Source: Lunularia cruciata (Eukaryota; Streptophyta; Marchantiopsida; Lunulariales; Lunulariaceae). Taken from it: DNA of 64,000 nt. This document shows, in pieces, positions 1 to 10,476 of this stretch (the first letter of the stretch is position 1; every line of letters begins with the position of its first letter). Under the pieces are notes generated by a model. It was not told the origin of the DNA. It was given only the letters and a program-made list of their open reading frames with translations, and made no database searches. A program made the translations under genes and the position numbers. The stretch spans positions 9,244,001-9,308,000 of the forward strand of contig OX419762.1 of assembly GCA_948567375.1 (NCBI GenBank), read 5' to 3'.

Positions 1-999
1 TAAACCTTAAAAGATAATCTTTTTATTCCAAGTTATATTCAGCACAGCATTTTCTACGGCTTGCACACTGCAAAGATACACTACAATCTCAAGAGAAAGT
101 ACCCGTACTCCAGCTGGTCCATAACACACCAAAGCCGTACGAGATTAAACTGACCTCGAGGCAAAATCCTTGAGGTGGGAGAGATAAGAAACTTAAACGG
201 GACAAAAAGCTTCGGAGTTACCAAAGATTTGCTTTCTCGCCCTCATAGCCATTATCCTCCCCATAGCCATTAGTAAGGAACTCCACCTTGCTATTAATAC
301 TGATATTCTAATCATTAAGTGGCGGCATTCTCTGTACGACGCACTCCCGTGATAAAATAATGCTAATAAATATCTTCCAGTAATTATCTGAAACGTCCTT
401 GCTCTACCGCAATAACTTTGCAAGAGTGGGTCATAATTTAAAGAGTAACACCAAATGCGAATATAAGTAAAGGTTGCAAGTAAAAGCACGTGGCTATGTG
501 TCACTCACTCTTACGGACTCCACTAGGGTAGGCTCAAATCCTTCAGATCGACTGAGGATTCTGATCTCCATACGAAATCCTTGCTATCGTACTAAGAACA
601 ATGTTTTCAAACTGATCTCCAGATAACGAAAAGGTTTAATTGGAAAAGCTGATCACACATATTATGAGCTATGTTTGATTAAATGAGAATCACTTAGTTT
701 GTCCTAAAGGCGGTTCTTGTTAGCAACTCTCACAATTTGGTAGTTTTAATGCAAATTTGAAGCTAACAGATGCAAAAGACGCGCAAGGAAATAGACTCGA
801 ACGAGCAAGCGCTTCATCAAAATGAAGCACTGTAGCTCAATCTGGAAACATCGTGTCATTTGGTACACCTTTTACTTGATTCTGTGCATGAGGAAACGAC
901 TGTTGTATGCCCCTCAAAACAGGATTGAATGCGTCCAAAGTTGATGGCCTTAAAATTCTGTGAAGTGGGTTGGGCTTTAGCTAGTAAGAGCCTTAAAGG
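1..999. other. No recognisable gene
   Basis: Mixed-composition DNA with only short reading frames that match nothing I recognise. No RNA gene or mobile-element domain is visible. It probably represents host intergenic sequence. Confidence 0.5.
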
Positions 1000-1055
1000 A
1001 GAAAGGCGACCACGTAGAACACATGAAGGATGGGAAGACCATCATGCCGTAAAGG
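1000..1055 (-). mobile_element. Short 3'-end fragment of the local LINE family
   Basis: About 55 bp match the 3' terminus of the LINE copies at 1634 and 10208: AGGCGACC, then GTAGAACACATGAAGGATGG, then GAAGACC. Read on the minus strand it ends in GGTCGCCTTT, as the other copies do. It is a strongly 5'-truncated insertion. TAAAGG occurs at both edges (994-999 and 1050-1055), but the element itself carries a similar string, so I do not claim a target-site duplication. Confidence 0.6.
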
Positions 1056-1613
1056 TACTCAATCGTATTATTATGACATGGGCTTCATCAAAATTTTGTG
1101 ATGTAGATTTTGCACTGCTGGCGACATTTGAATCTGTGGAAGGGACCACGACCGATTTGGAGAGAAAGAACCAGACAAGCCATATTGCTACGGGAGTGGT
1201 CATCCATGACTGGCAGCATGTCTAGAAGAGCAGAAAGAGTTATGGTCTACTCTTTTCGTCTTATCCATTTGCTCACAATAACCTACCTTTCCATTCCAAC
1301 CTCTCGGGATGAGTCATCTGTCTGTCACGTACAGAAAATATTTAAACAGGTGCACAGGATATCTTTAACAATACACGTAGAAGAGCAAAGTTCATTGCTT
1401 GGATTTTTTTCCAGAAGAGCGGACACTGTCACTTGCATTGCCGTGGTGGGTGTATACTTTGAGCAACCTCAAGATGTCCCGCTGTTGAGCTTCCGCTGGC
1501 GTTTCTGAATTCTTGGACCCCAACAGGACTTATTCTAGGAGCAGACACCGAAAAGCAGCAGGAGAGAAAGAAGTCAAGCATGTGCTTTTAAATATTTGTT
1601 ATCCTAATCTCTC
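1056..1613. other. No recognisable gene
   Basis: Host-like sequence between the small LINE fragment and the full-length LINE. The overlapping short frames here have no recognisable domain and no sign of selection. Confidence 0.45.
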
Positions 1614-1633
1614 TGTTTTAACAATGGAGAAGT
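1614..1633. repeat. Left target-site duplication of LINE copy 1
   Basis: The 20-bp string TGTTTTAACAATGGAGAAGT occurs here and again, identically, at 5259-5278. The two copies bracket the LINE, as expected for target-primed reverse transcription. Confidence 0.9.
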
Positions 1634-4600
1634 AAGCAGGCAACCACAGAGAACACATGAAGGATGGGAAGACCCAGCAAGCCACACAAGGGAGAGCCAA
1701 ATGAGGTAGAATGGGGCTAGGCCCCAATAGTATCGATATGAGATATCTGTCCCACCAAACTTAAGATATCCGAGCTATGCAAGTCATAAGCTCTACAGAT
1801 TATTGGAATATTTGGAGAAACATCACCTAGAGAGATTGCTCTCCTATGGATTGCACCAGCCAATGCTCTTTGTAGAGCAATGTACACACACCGTCTGAAG
1901 TATGCTACAAAGTATGAGAGTGAGAGTGGTACCCTTTGGCATCTAATATGATAAACTCGGTGGATTCCTTGACAAATGTATCAAACACCATGTCCATAGC
2001 TCCATATAACTCCAAGGCTAGAGGAACAAAGAGGTGAGCTCGCTGCATACCCCTATACTTGGAGATCTTGCATGTTGCTGCTCTACTCGCCGCTCATCCA
2101 TGAGGATGAGTAATCACTCCCTCCAAAACTATATCACATGTAGGGTCTATAACCACAACATCCACCACTATCACCTGATCATCTAGGACCAAGTATAAGA
2201 CTGCTTTGATGCATGGCATTTGCAAAGAATATGATTGGCCCCTCCAAGCAAGATATCCACTCTCTCATGCCATAGCAAACACTATATCCATGATGGCATC
2301 ATGGGTAGCTATCCTCTATCTTCCATAAGGACATTATGTCATATGGACCGCTGCTGCATCTACTGTAGAACCACATTCACAAGTGAGTTATGAAGATACA
2401 GACTGATGGACTAAACCTAAGCAAAACCTCATTGTTGTAGAGACAATGGTTGGTGTGAGTTGGAATGCCCTAATCCACATTTGAGCTGGGATTCAAGAGC
2501 ATGCACCCTTGACGGAGCAAGAGCAAAGACATGATCTAGTGGCCCAAGGAATGGATGAGTCAACTAAGAGAGAATGTAGTATATGTTGACATTGTTGCTC
2601 CATCAAGGGAGATTACAAACCTCTGGTCCAATCTGATGGTAGTGAAGAAAAAGGATTGAAGGTCATCCTCTACTTGTGGAGATATACCATTTCTTGTATG
2701 TTGCAATAACACTTGGAGAGAAAAGGGTCCCTCCTCCACCTTGGTCACATAAGTGTCCAAAATTGGCCTATCAATAACCACAAAATGGGAGGAAAGTAGG
2801 GGTGCTAAGAGAGCACAACTACCCAAAAAATGCTATAGGTGTCATCTCCTCCATAGATAATAAGCCTACCCCTCCGCATAAGATTGGTAAAGATGTCTGT
2901 CTACATGCCAAATCCCTTGTGACACACTCAAATATCACTGGTCTAATGATATGACCAAAGATTCCCATAATGCTCATACAAAAGGTCTCAAATATGATAG
3001 GAAAGTCAAGGAAGGGGAAATCATGCATAGGAGGTAAGTCAATCAAAGTGCAATAGTAGAGGAGAGTATACCAAATGCCACTTGCGGATCTCCTATAAGA
3101 GGAAGGTCATCCACATGGAGAATATCCTTTGCAAGGGTAATGTCTAAGAAGCATGTGGAAAAATCCTCAAGTCCTATTGGTACCCCAATAATATGTAGTC
3201 TATTTTTAGATGTGACACACCCTTTGGAAGCTCACAATAGGGATGGATACTTGAAGGGGACCATGCTCTGCACTTTGACACCTTGACTCTCAAGCCTACA
3301 AGATGTAGTTCGATAATCAAGTGATCAAAGGCCTACCTAATATGATCTACAGGGCCCAAAATATTTGTATCATCTCCTAAGGAGTGAAATACATAGCCTG
3401 GCATGGCCAAAGTAGTAGATAAGAGAGCTCTAAAGTGAGCCATGGTAAAGAAAGGTTCCCCTAAAGGATCTCCTTGTTGTTTACTAACAATTGACTTCAA
3501 GATGGTGACTCCCCTTGTAACCACCCATGTTGGCAAAGAAAAGGGAAGTAGGAGAGCCATAGAAAAACTGCACAAAAGGAATGAGACTCACCAAGGATCC
3601 ACCAATCTCCCTAAACTCTCTAAAGATGGATGCCCAAAATATGCAATTAAAAGCGTCTCAACATCCACTTATAGGACAACCCATTTTGGATGGATATTTA
3701 GGAGTGCCTTGATGTCTAGGGAAATAGCCTTGCAACCTCCAAGTGTAGCTACTCCAGACTGATTGGACTAAGGTGCTCCCAAAAGCAAGGTCAATGCTGA
3801 AGGACAATGGTGTGACCAATCAAGTGCAAAAGATCTCTCCATTAGCAATTGGTCTTATACCCCTTGTGCCCTTCTCCATGGCAAGATGTTGACTAGCCTC
3901 TAACACCTGACGAATTGACGTAGGAATGTCTTTGTCACTATTGCTACAACCACTTGAAACAATTGGTAAATCCACTAGAAAGATCTTATGCCATAAAGCA
4001 ATCTCTAAAATGCTTGTATACCATCCTTGACAAGCCTCTTGAGGAGAAGCAAGGAGTAGTGCATAAAGCTTATGCAAAAATGACCTATCAAGACATAAAA
4101 GCTCTTCAGACTGATAATCTAAGACCTCTAATGGTACTCCCTCTCTTGCCATAGGATGCAGTGAGCGTACAGAAGAGATAATCTCATCAATGGGACTAAC
4201 CATAGACAAAAGGTGTAGCACTTGAGCTGCTCTGCTAAGCTATCCTGCTTGACCCAATCTCCTACACCATCATTAGCTAGTGGACTCTATGGTATCATGT
4301 GGCAGAATCTGTCTCCTAAAATGTGCAGCCCTAACCAACTCCTTTTGTAGGGCAGCCCAATCCCCCACTTGAAATCAACAAAATCTAACAGCCACCTCTC
4401 TATGCCCCTCATGTCTCCCTCTAGCATAATGAATGCATCATCAAGAGAGTAAGAGGAATAAAAACCATGCTAACTCGTCCAAGGGATCATGTGCCAAACT
4501 ATCAAATGGTGAGCAAAAAGTCTGTTTAGGCTCATCAAAGAGTATACAAGGTAGTCTATGGAATAGACGTGGACATGGAAAACTAGTCTCAAATAACCCC

Positions 4601-5258
4601 AAGATACAACCAGCCTGAAATGCTAATCACTCCCATGACTTGATTTGTATTCCTAGAATGGTCTAAGAAGGGATAGAGAAAGCATACATAATCTCGAGTG
4701 TCACCGTTGTCGATATGGTCGCTTGTCTCACATGAGCATCCCAAATGGTCCAATCATAGTCCTTATGCATCCTTCCGCATGGGTCTTTACCTCTTGTGGG
4801 ATAAAGCATCAATGACACACCAAGCATGGTGTATCCCCAACTACTCTAGGCGGTCCCACATGGGGAAGTGCAACTATGATTGACACAAGAATAATAATCA
4901 TATCACAAAATAGTCCTCTCCATATCTTTCCATACTTGCAAAATCACAACCCAACTCACATGAGTAAATACCATCTCTCTAAACCCTAAAAAATATAAAT
5001 TCTTTTGATTTTTAATTTTTATCTAGATTTTTTTTATCTAATTTTTAACTAAAAATATTCATGACTTTCTATTCAATTCTCCGTAGCCTTCAATCTAGGG
5101 ACCAAGGGAACCAAAATTGAAAAATGAACAGAATCTACATTTCACTCATGTGATATATGCAGGTAAGCTCTCTAAAACTCTAAAATAACCTTCCATTCCT
5201 TGCCTCTTTTTCTCTCTCCTGTTCCTCTCTTATCCAGTTTAGATCCTCTCCTCTCCAT
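1634..5258 (-). mobile_element. Full-length non-LTR retrotransposon (LINE), older copy
   Basis: A 3.6-kb element bounded by perfect 20-bp duplications. Its whole length aligns by eye with the copy at 10208-13926: the 3' end (1640-1760), the reverse-transcriptase body, and an AT-rich 5' leader with CT-rich ends (about 4980-5258). It is read on the minus strand, so its 3' end lies at the left. It carries many stops and frameshifts, and many CpG dinucleotides that are intact in the second copy appear here as TG or CA. That fits long exposure to cytosine methylation and deamination. It is inactive. Confidence 0.9.
1990..4900 (-). pseudogene. Decayed LINE reverse-transcriptase polyprotein
   Basis: Remnant of one long ORF in at least five pieces. 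The N-proximal piece (3820-4221) carries the RT entry region, with EKGTRGIRPIANGEIF matching the younger copy's GGIRPIAIGEIF. The next piece (3333-3575) has the QGDPLGEP motif and SLGDDTNILGP, where the catalytic pair is GDD. Pieces at 2819-3046 and 2560-2826 cover the thumb or connection region (LPILCGGVGLLSMEEM). The C-terminal Cys/His and nuclease-like part (about 2000-2450) is heavily broken. This copy keeps a glutamine codon (FSLQVLL) where the younger copy has a stop, and a C that the younger copy has lost in the frame-shifting stretch near 11690. No functional protein is possible. Confidence 0.85.
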
Positions 5259-5278
5259 TGTTTTAACAATGGAGAAGT
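5259..5278. repeat. Right target-site duplication of LINE copy 1
   Basis: Identical to 1614-1633 over 20 bp. It marks the 5' boundary of the LINE, whose coding strand is minus. Confidence 0.9.
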
Positions 5279-5714
5279 TATTTCCTGCTACTCTAGCGGG
5301 ACTCAACTTAAAAAACGGCATGCATATGCATAATTTTGTCAATCCAAAACCAATGGACTTTGGTGAAACTCTGTCACAAGATTCTTTTCCTCAAAAGAAA
5401 CTGTCACCGAATATCCATTTCCTCCCAAGATCCTTTCTCGAGGACCTCGAAATCGTGAGTCTTTGAGTTGATCAAACATTTTACCACTTGGACCGAAGAG
5501 AAGAGAGAAACGGTTATTCTCTCTTCATTGTGGTTGATTCAAGCTCAGTGCAGAATTTGTTTGCTACTAAGCCGCTCATGGAAGACAATTCAATATCATT
5601 GTGAATCTTACTTTTAATACAACACAACAGGGAGAAGCTTTGAACAAGCTCAACGAATCTGATGATGACGGAGAACCTTTTGGTCTTTTGACAGTACTGG
5701 TAGTGGTGTGAAAC
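5279..5714. other. No recognisable gene
   Basis: Host-like sequence after LINE copy 1. No supported ORF, RNA or repeat. Confidence 0.4.
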
Positions 5715-5722
5715 ATTTATAT

Positions 5723-5768
5723 GAGCAGAGAAAGGCCGACCGCGTAGAAAACACTAAAGATTGGCAAT
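5723..5768 (-). mobile_element. 46-bp LINE 3'-end fragment
   Basis: GGCCGACCGCGTAGAAAACA followed by CTAAAGATTGG is the terminal segment of the LINE 3' end. ATTTATAT flanks it on both sides (5715-5722 and 5769-5776), a plausible 8-bp target-site duplication. It would be one of the shortest insertions of the family in the window. Confidence 0.55.
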
Positions 5769-5992
5769 ATTTATATTAGTTTATAGATACCTACAGGCAA
5801 AGGTTAATTTTAACATGGCTTCATAACAAACTAAGGTCTAAAATTTACATATAAAAATTCAATAAATTTCAATTTGATTTCTTGACTTTACCTGTCAGTA
5901 CCCTTAACTTGTAACAAAGTACGACTCATGTTCCCAAGTGCACATAAAGATATTTCCTACTATATATATTTCCCCGTGAAAAGTTTAAAGGG

Positions 5993-7266
5993 GAAATCCA
6001 TTTGAAAGCAATATGGACATTTATTGTGCATCCCAAACCCTAACTCTAAATCCTAAGGTTTATTAATGGCCTTACCTCTTAGACTCCTTGCCGATTAATA
6101 ATTAAAGTTCATTATAATAACACTAAAAAACAACAAGCCTTTTCTGCAAAAATATGGAAAAGTGATTTATCCTAAAAATATTTGTGAAAAACACTATGTG
6201 CCAGCATAGCACGAGATACAAAGAGTTTTAGTTTGAAGCATGGACGAGAATTCCAAGAACTTTCAATCCACCTCTTAACTTGATAAGCGTAACCTTAACT
6301 ATATTCATCTTCAAGATATTATTGTAGAACTCCCAAGAAGCGTCAGGAAGTTTAGCATTAGGCTCACCATTTCTTTACTAATCTTTCCGGGCGTCGATAC
6401 GTTAGGCCTACTTTAGCTACACAACCCAAGTATTGTTCATTGCAATATTGATATTAGACGTAGCTGACCTCCACCGCAGTAGCTTAATATTTCGACGTTG
6501 TTGTCTCCGTTGATCGATAATTCCAACGAAATCAAACACCCAAGCTGTGTGGTGTACTCTGTCCGCTACCCATACAACTTTAAAATCTACCCCATGAATT
6601 AGTTTACTGTATTCTGCTCGTTACCCATACAGTTCTAACAATCTACCCACAAATTAATTTATGGATTCATACTAATTCAGAATACTAATGTTGAAAGACC
6701 CCCTAGTATGCCGCCGTTGTGTGTTTGATTCTGTTGGAGCTATCGAACAACGAAGACAACAACATCAAAATATTAAGCTACTGCTGTGGAGGTCAGCTAC
6801 GTCTAAATATTGCAATGAACAATACTTTGGGTTGTGTAGGTAAAGTAAGCCTAACGTATCTATGGCCAGAAAGAAAGATGAGTAAAGAAAGGGTGAGCTT
6901 AATGCGAAACTTCCAGAAGCTTCTGGCAGTTCTAAAATAATAGCTTGAAGATGAATATAGTTAAAGTTGTGCTGATGAAGTTAAGAGTGGCTTGAAAGTT
7001 CTTGGAATTCCCGTCCATGGTTCAAACTCTAAACTATTTGTATCTCATACTACGCTGGCATATACAGGTTTTCTACCAATAGTTCTAGAATTGGTTTTTA
7101 TAAAAAAAGAATTAACCTTCCCATATATTTGGTATATAATGAGTGTTTTTTTTCAGTGTTATTAATGAACAAAGGGTTTGAGAGGCAAGGTCATAAATAT
7201 ACCTTAGGATTTAGAGTTAGGGTTTGGGAAGCACCATCAATCTGAATCATTACTTTCAATTGGAAT
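5993..7266. repeat. Long imperfect inverted repeat (foldback), arms about 550 bp
   Basis: The left arm (about 5993-6541) is the reverse complement of the right arm (about 6720-7266), with a spacer of roughly 180 bp. Matching landmarks are CCCAAACCCTAACTCTAAAT near 6034 against its complement near 7210-7230, the ATTCCAAGAACTTTCAA block near 6250 against TTGAAAGTTCTTGGAATT near 6990, and CCGCAGTAGCTTAATATTT near 6474 against its complement near 6770. The arms differ by substitutions and small indels, so it is not recent. It could be a foldback-type DNA transposon or an inverted duplication, and a transcript would form a long hairpin. No coding capacity was recognised. Confidence 0.85.
6555..6661. 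repeat. Imperfect tandem duplication in the foldback spacer
   Basis: Two copies of a unit of about 52 bp, each containing TACCCATACA then AATCTACCC and an AATTA..TTTA tail, lie head to tail in the spacer between the foldback arms. No function is suggested. Confidence 0.6.
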
Positions 7267-7505
7267 TTGGCTGCGATCATGTAAGAGCAATTTCTTCAAG
7301 GAATTAAAATTGAATATTGATCTTTCATTTGAAAAATCAAACAAAACATCCACAAGTCATACATATTTGGTGTTGTAATAGCACTACAATATGTGATTTC
7401 CAACGGGGAAGCTACATCAATTGCATGTTCTTAACCACAAGATGAATTTCATGTTCTTAACCACAAGATGTCATTGACATGACATTAGATATATAGTCAA
7501 AAAGA
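7267..7505. other. Unassigned, possibly hAT 5' non-coding part
   Basis: AT-rich sequence between the foldback and the first recognisable transposase residues. It contains a short direct repeat (ATGTTCTTAACCACAAGATG, twice near 7424-7470). The 5' terminus of the hAT element was not found here. Confidence 0.35.
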
Positions 7506-9375
7506 CATCACATCTATAATCAAAAAATGAGGTCAAGATCTGGCAGTGTGGTCCATGTTGTAAAAGGGACCAGATTCCAATTCTGGCAAAAAGTCTAGAT
7601 GCAAACATTGCCAGTATATTGTACTACACTACAGAAAGAGCGGGATTGTGAAGAAGCATCTCAATTGGTGGGACAAGTATAAGAAGTCTATGAAGCAGTT
7701 ACCAACATTGGAATATCCTGGTTGGCTTGTGATGCAACGTTTGAAGTTCTACTCTAGCAAGTTATAGTTACTGGTCGAATGCAGCAAAGCAACATGCGGT
7801 CATTTGGTTGCTCTAAGTTGCCCAAGAAAGAGTTAGAATTGTTTCATCACATATCGCAATGCATTACTATATGATAGTTTTGCTTTTGTTTGCAATGAAG
7901 AGTAGCACCAAGTAGATGCTCTGAAACTTCTCCAGCCAGATGTGAAACTGCCTTCACACAAGGACTTGGCAGGTAAGCTGCTTGATATGTGCTAGCTTAA
8001 AGTCAAATGTAAGGTTGAAATGTTTCTTTCATAAGGAAAAGTTCATTGTCCACCAAGTGATGGTTGGTCAAATGTGAAAAACCAGCAATCAACTATATGT
8101 TGGTTTCACCAACATATAGTTGATTCTTGAATTTTTGAATACTGGTGAACAAGGAAATGATTCTGTGTCCTTATATTTGAGAAATTGAGTCCATGTTATC
8201 AAAAATACTCTTGGCAATGTGTTGGGATAAACACTACCGCAAACAAGTTGGCCTGGACAATGTTGGAGAAACAGTACCCTTCAAAATATTTCCATGGTTG
8301 TGTATTTCATGGCCTTAATCTGTTTGTCAAGGATATCTTTGCTGTAACAAAGGCAAAGTGGGGTCAAAAGATTTATAACTATCCTGATGGGTACCCATTT
8401 GAGCACTTAGCAGAAGTTTTGCTGCTGCATGTAAATATATTATTTTGAGTACTTGTTGAAGTTTGCTGCTGCATGTAAAGATATTGTGAAATTTTTTCAT
8501 AATCATCAGCTCTCAAAAGCACAACTGCAAAAGGTGCTCAAAGATGCAAATCTTTGTAATCTTGTCACTCCAGCTCCCACATAATAGTGCACTCTACAAT
8601 GTTGCTTTGCTTCATTAGTTGTAGTTGAAAAGATTATACATTCTGTTAATACCCATGACTTTATAAGTAGAACCAGTAAATAGAAAGAGGCCAGGATGTT
8701 GATCCAACAAACCATATGCACTGATTATTTTGTCTCACTCTTGAAAAAGAGTATTGCTATTCTGGATCCTCTTGATGCTGCCATTCAATTCTATCAATCT
8801 GATAGTGTATCGATCAGTTATATAATTCAAACTTTTCTGTGAAGGTGGTTGATGCATTTACTCTTTTGAATATTTGTTGAAATTGAATCAATTACAATTC
8901 AATTTTATGTATGGACCTGCTCATGGAATTGGTTATCTTCAGGATCCAAGATATGACAATGCAAGAATGCCTGACCTAATTTATATGACAATCAAGGATT
9001 AGGTTTATAAAGTTGCAGTTCAAGATGATATAGTGCCGATGCAAGATATGCACAAAGGTATGTACCAGAAGTACACAAGTTTTTGTATCTTTGCTTTGCA
9101 GCAACTGGCTCAAACCATTGTACCAATTGCCTTGCAAATGTTCAAGGAATGCAAGGTATTTGTTTATGAGTTTTGGATATCACAAGGGACTCAATGGCCC
9201 ATTCTTTAGAAGCTAGCTCACTGCATCTTCACATTGGTGACATCAAATGCCACTTTGGAACAAAATTTCTCTACCTTTGGTTTCATTCATTCAAATTACG
9301 GATTTGCCTCTCGCCTAATGCTATTGTGAAGCTGGTTTACATCAAGACAAACAATGTACAATTCACCAAACAAAC
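7506..9375 (+). pseudogene. hAT-superfamily transposase pseudogene (BED/DUF659/hATC type)
   Basis: Fragments in several frames reproduce the order of plant hAT transposases. A BED-like zinc finger comes first (CKHC then KKHL, about 7590-7665). Next is a stretch like the DUF659 entry (LLQPDVKLPSHKDLAGKLLD, about 7930-7990; SDGWSNVKN near 8060). A core follows with NTTANKLAWTMLEKQYPSKY, then FHGCVFHGLNLFVKDIF (8230-8350). A clean unlisted frame at about 8463-8580 reads AACKDIVKFFHNHQ, then AQLQKVLKDAN. The C-terminal dimerisation region (9165-9370) has ATLEQNFSTFGFIHS, then KLVYIKTNNVQF. Such proteins cut and join DNA with a DDE catalytic core, but multiple stops and frameshifts break this copy. 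A duplication of about 46 bp at 8413-8490 interrupts the core. Family assignment is from motif recognition. Confidence 0.85.
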
Positions 9376-9569
9376 AAATATCAACTTTGAGTGCATTTCC
9401 GATTGTGACTATTCATCGGAGGTTGAATTGATGCTCATAATGCGAATTGAGTATAGTAAGCCAATCATAAAAATTTACTGCAATATAATAAAATCTTCAA
9501 TCAGAACATGTTTTAGTATATTATTAGTTAATATACTATCGACTGTACTATGTAAAATCATCCATTAAT

Positions 9570-9659
9570 ACTAAGGTTTTCAATAAAAACCATTAAATCC
9601 AATAGTATTTTAGAATACCACCATCGATCGTACATAATCGATGGTTTTCCCCGGCCCTG
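9570..9659. repeat. Possible hAT 3' terminal region
   Basis: Sequence downstream of the transposase ends with CCCCGGCCCTG (9649-9659). Its complement begins CAGGGCC, like many hAT termini. I did not find a convincing partner at the 5' side or an 8-bp target duplication, so the element boundary is tentative. Confidence 0.3.
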
Positions 9660-10193
9660 ATCTTCGAGTTTGCAAAGGATGTACAACTTGTTCAATGGAC
9701 AGATAAATTAAGATGGTCAATGCCGTACCCCATTGACCCTCGTAATCTGTGGATGAGGAGGAGACTACGGGATTCCTTCATGGCGCAATTGGCAAGATGC
9801 TGGGCCCAAAGCTCAGAATAGACTAAGATGAGGTTTTGTTGCCATTGAAACTGCATCGCAACGAACTAAAACCACCTGGAACGACGGGATTCAGGTCCGT
9901 GGTGTATCGCATCTGCGCTAGCTTTACATGGCCAGATAAATGACCTCTAGCTAGCCATCGGACTTCCGGTTCGGAATTGGAACTGATACCTAATATGAAG
10001 CATGGATCCTTATGGGAATTGAAGAGATTCCACCGTGAGTAAGCGACCGTTTCCCGTTTAGATGGTTAGTTTTGAGAAGTGAGATTTGAGGTCTAGAATG
10101 GTCTGACCCAAAATATCTTCAGACAAAGGTGATAGTCGCGCGAGTGCTATAGACTGCACTGCCAGTTTCCAGTACGCTTGTAAAGGCTTATTG
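9660..10193. other. No recognisable gene
   Basis: CpG-containing host-like DNA between the hAT remnant and LINE copy 2. No supported ORF or RNA. Confidence 0.45.
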
Positions 10194-10207
10194 ACTGTGA
10201 TTGGTAT
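10194..10207. repeat. Left target-site duplication of LINE copy 2
   Basis: ACTGTGATTGGTAT occurs here and at 13927-13940, directly flanking the element. Confidence 0.88.
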
Positions 10208-10476
10208 CCAAAAACGAAAAAAAGGCGACCGCGTAAGAAAAATGAAGGATGGGAAGACCCCATCAAGCCGTACAAAGGAGAGACAAAAAAGGTAACATGG
10301 GGCTAAGCCCCAATAGAGTCTGTATGAGAAATCTGCCCTACCGCACCTAAGATATCCGAGCTATGCAAGTCGTACGGTCTACACACAACTGGAGCAGCCA
10401 AAGAAACATCACCTAATGTGATTGCTCTCCTATGGATTGCACCAGCCACTGCCCTCTGTAGAGCAATGGACACACG

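Noticed and set aside
929-1508. Two overlapping plus-strand frames of 98 and 132 codons
   Set aside because: The first runs through a LINE 3' fragment, showing that it is not a real protein.
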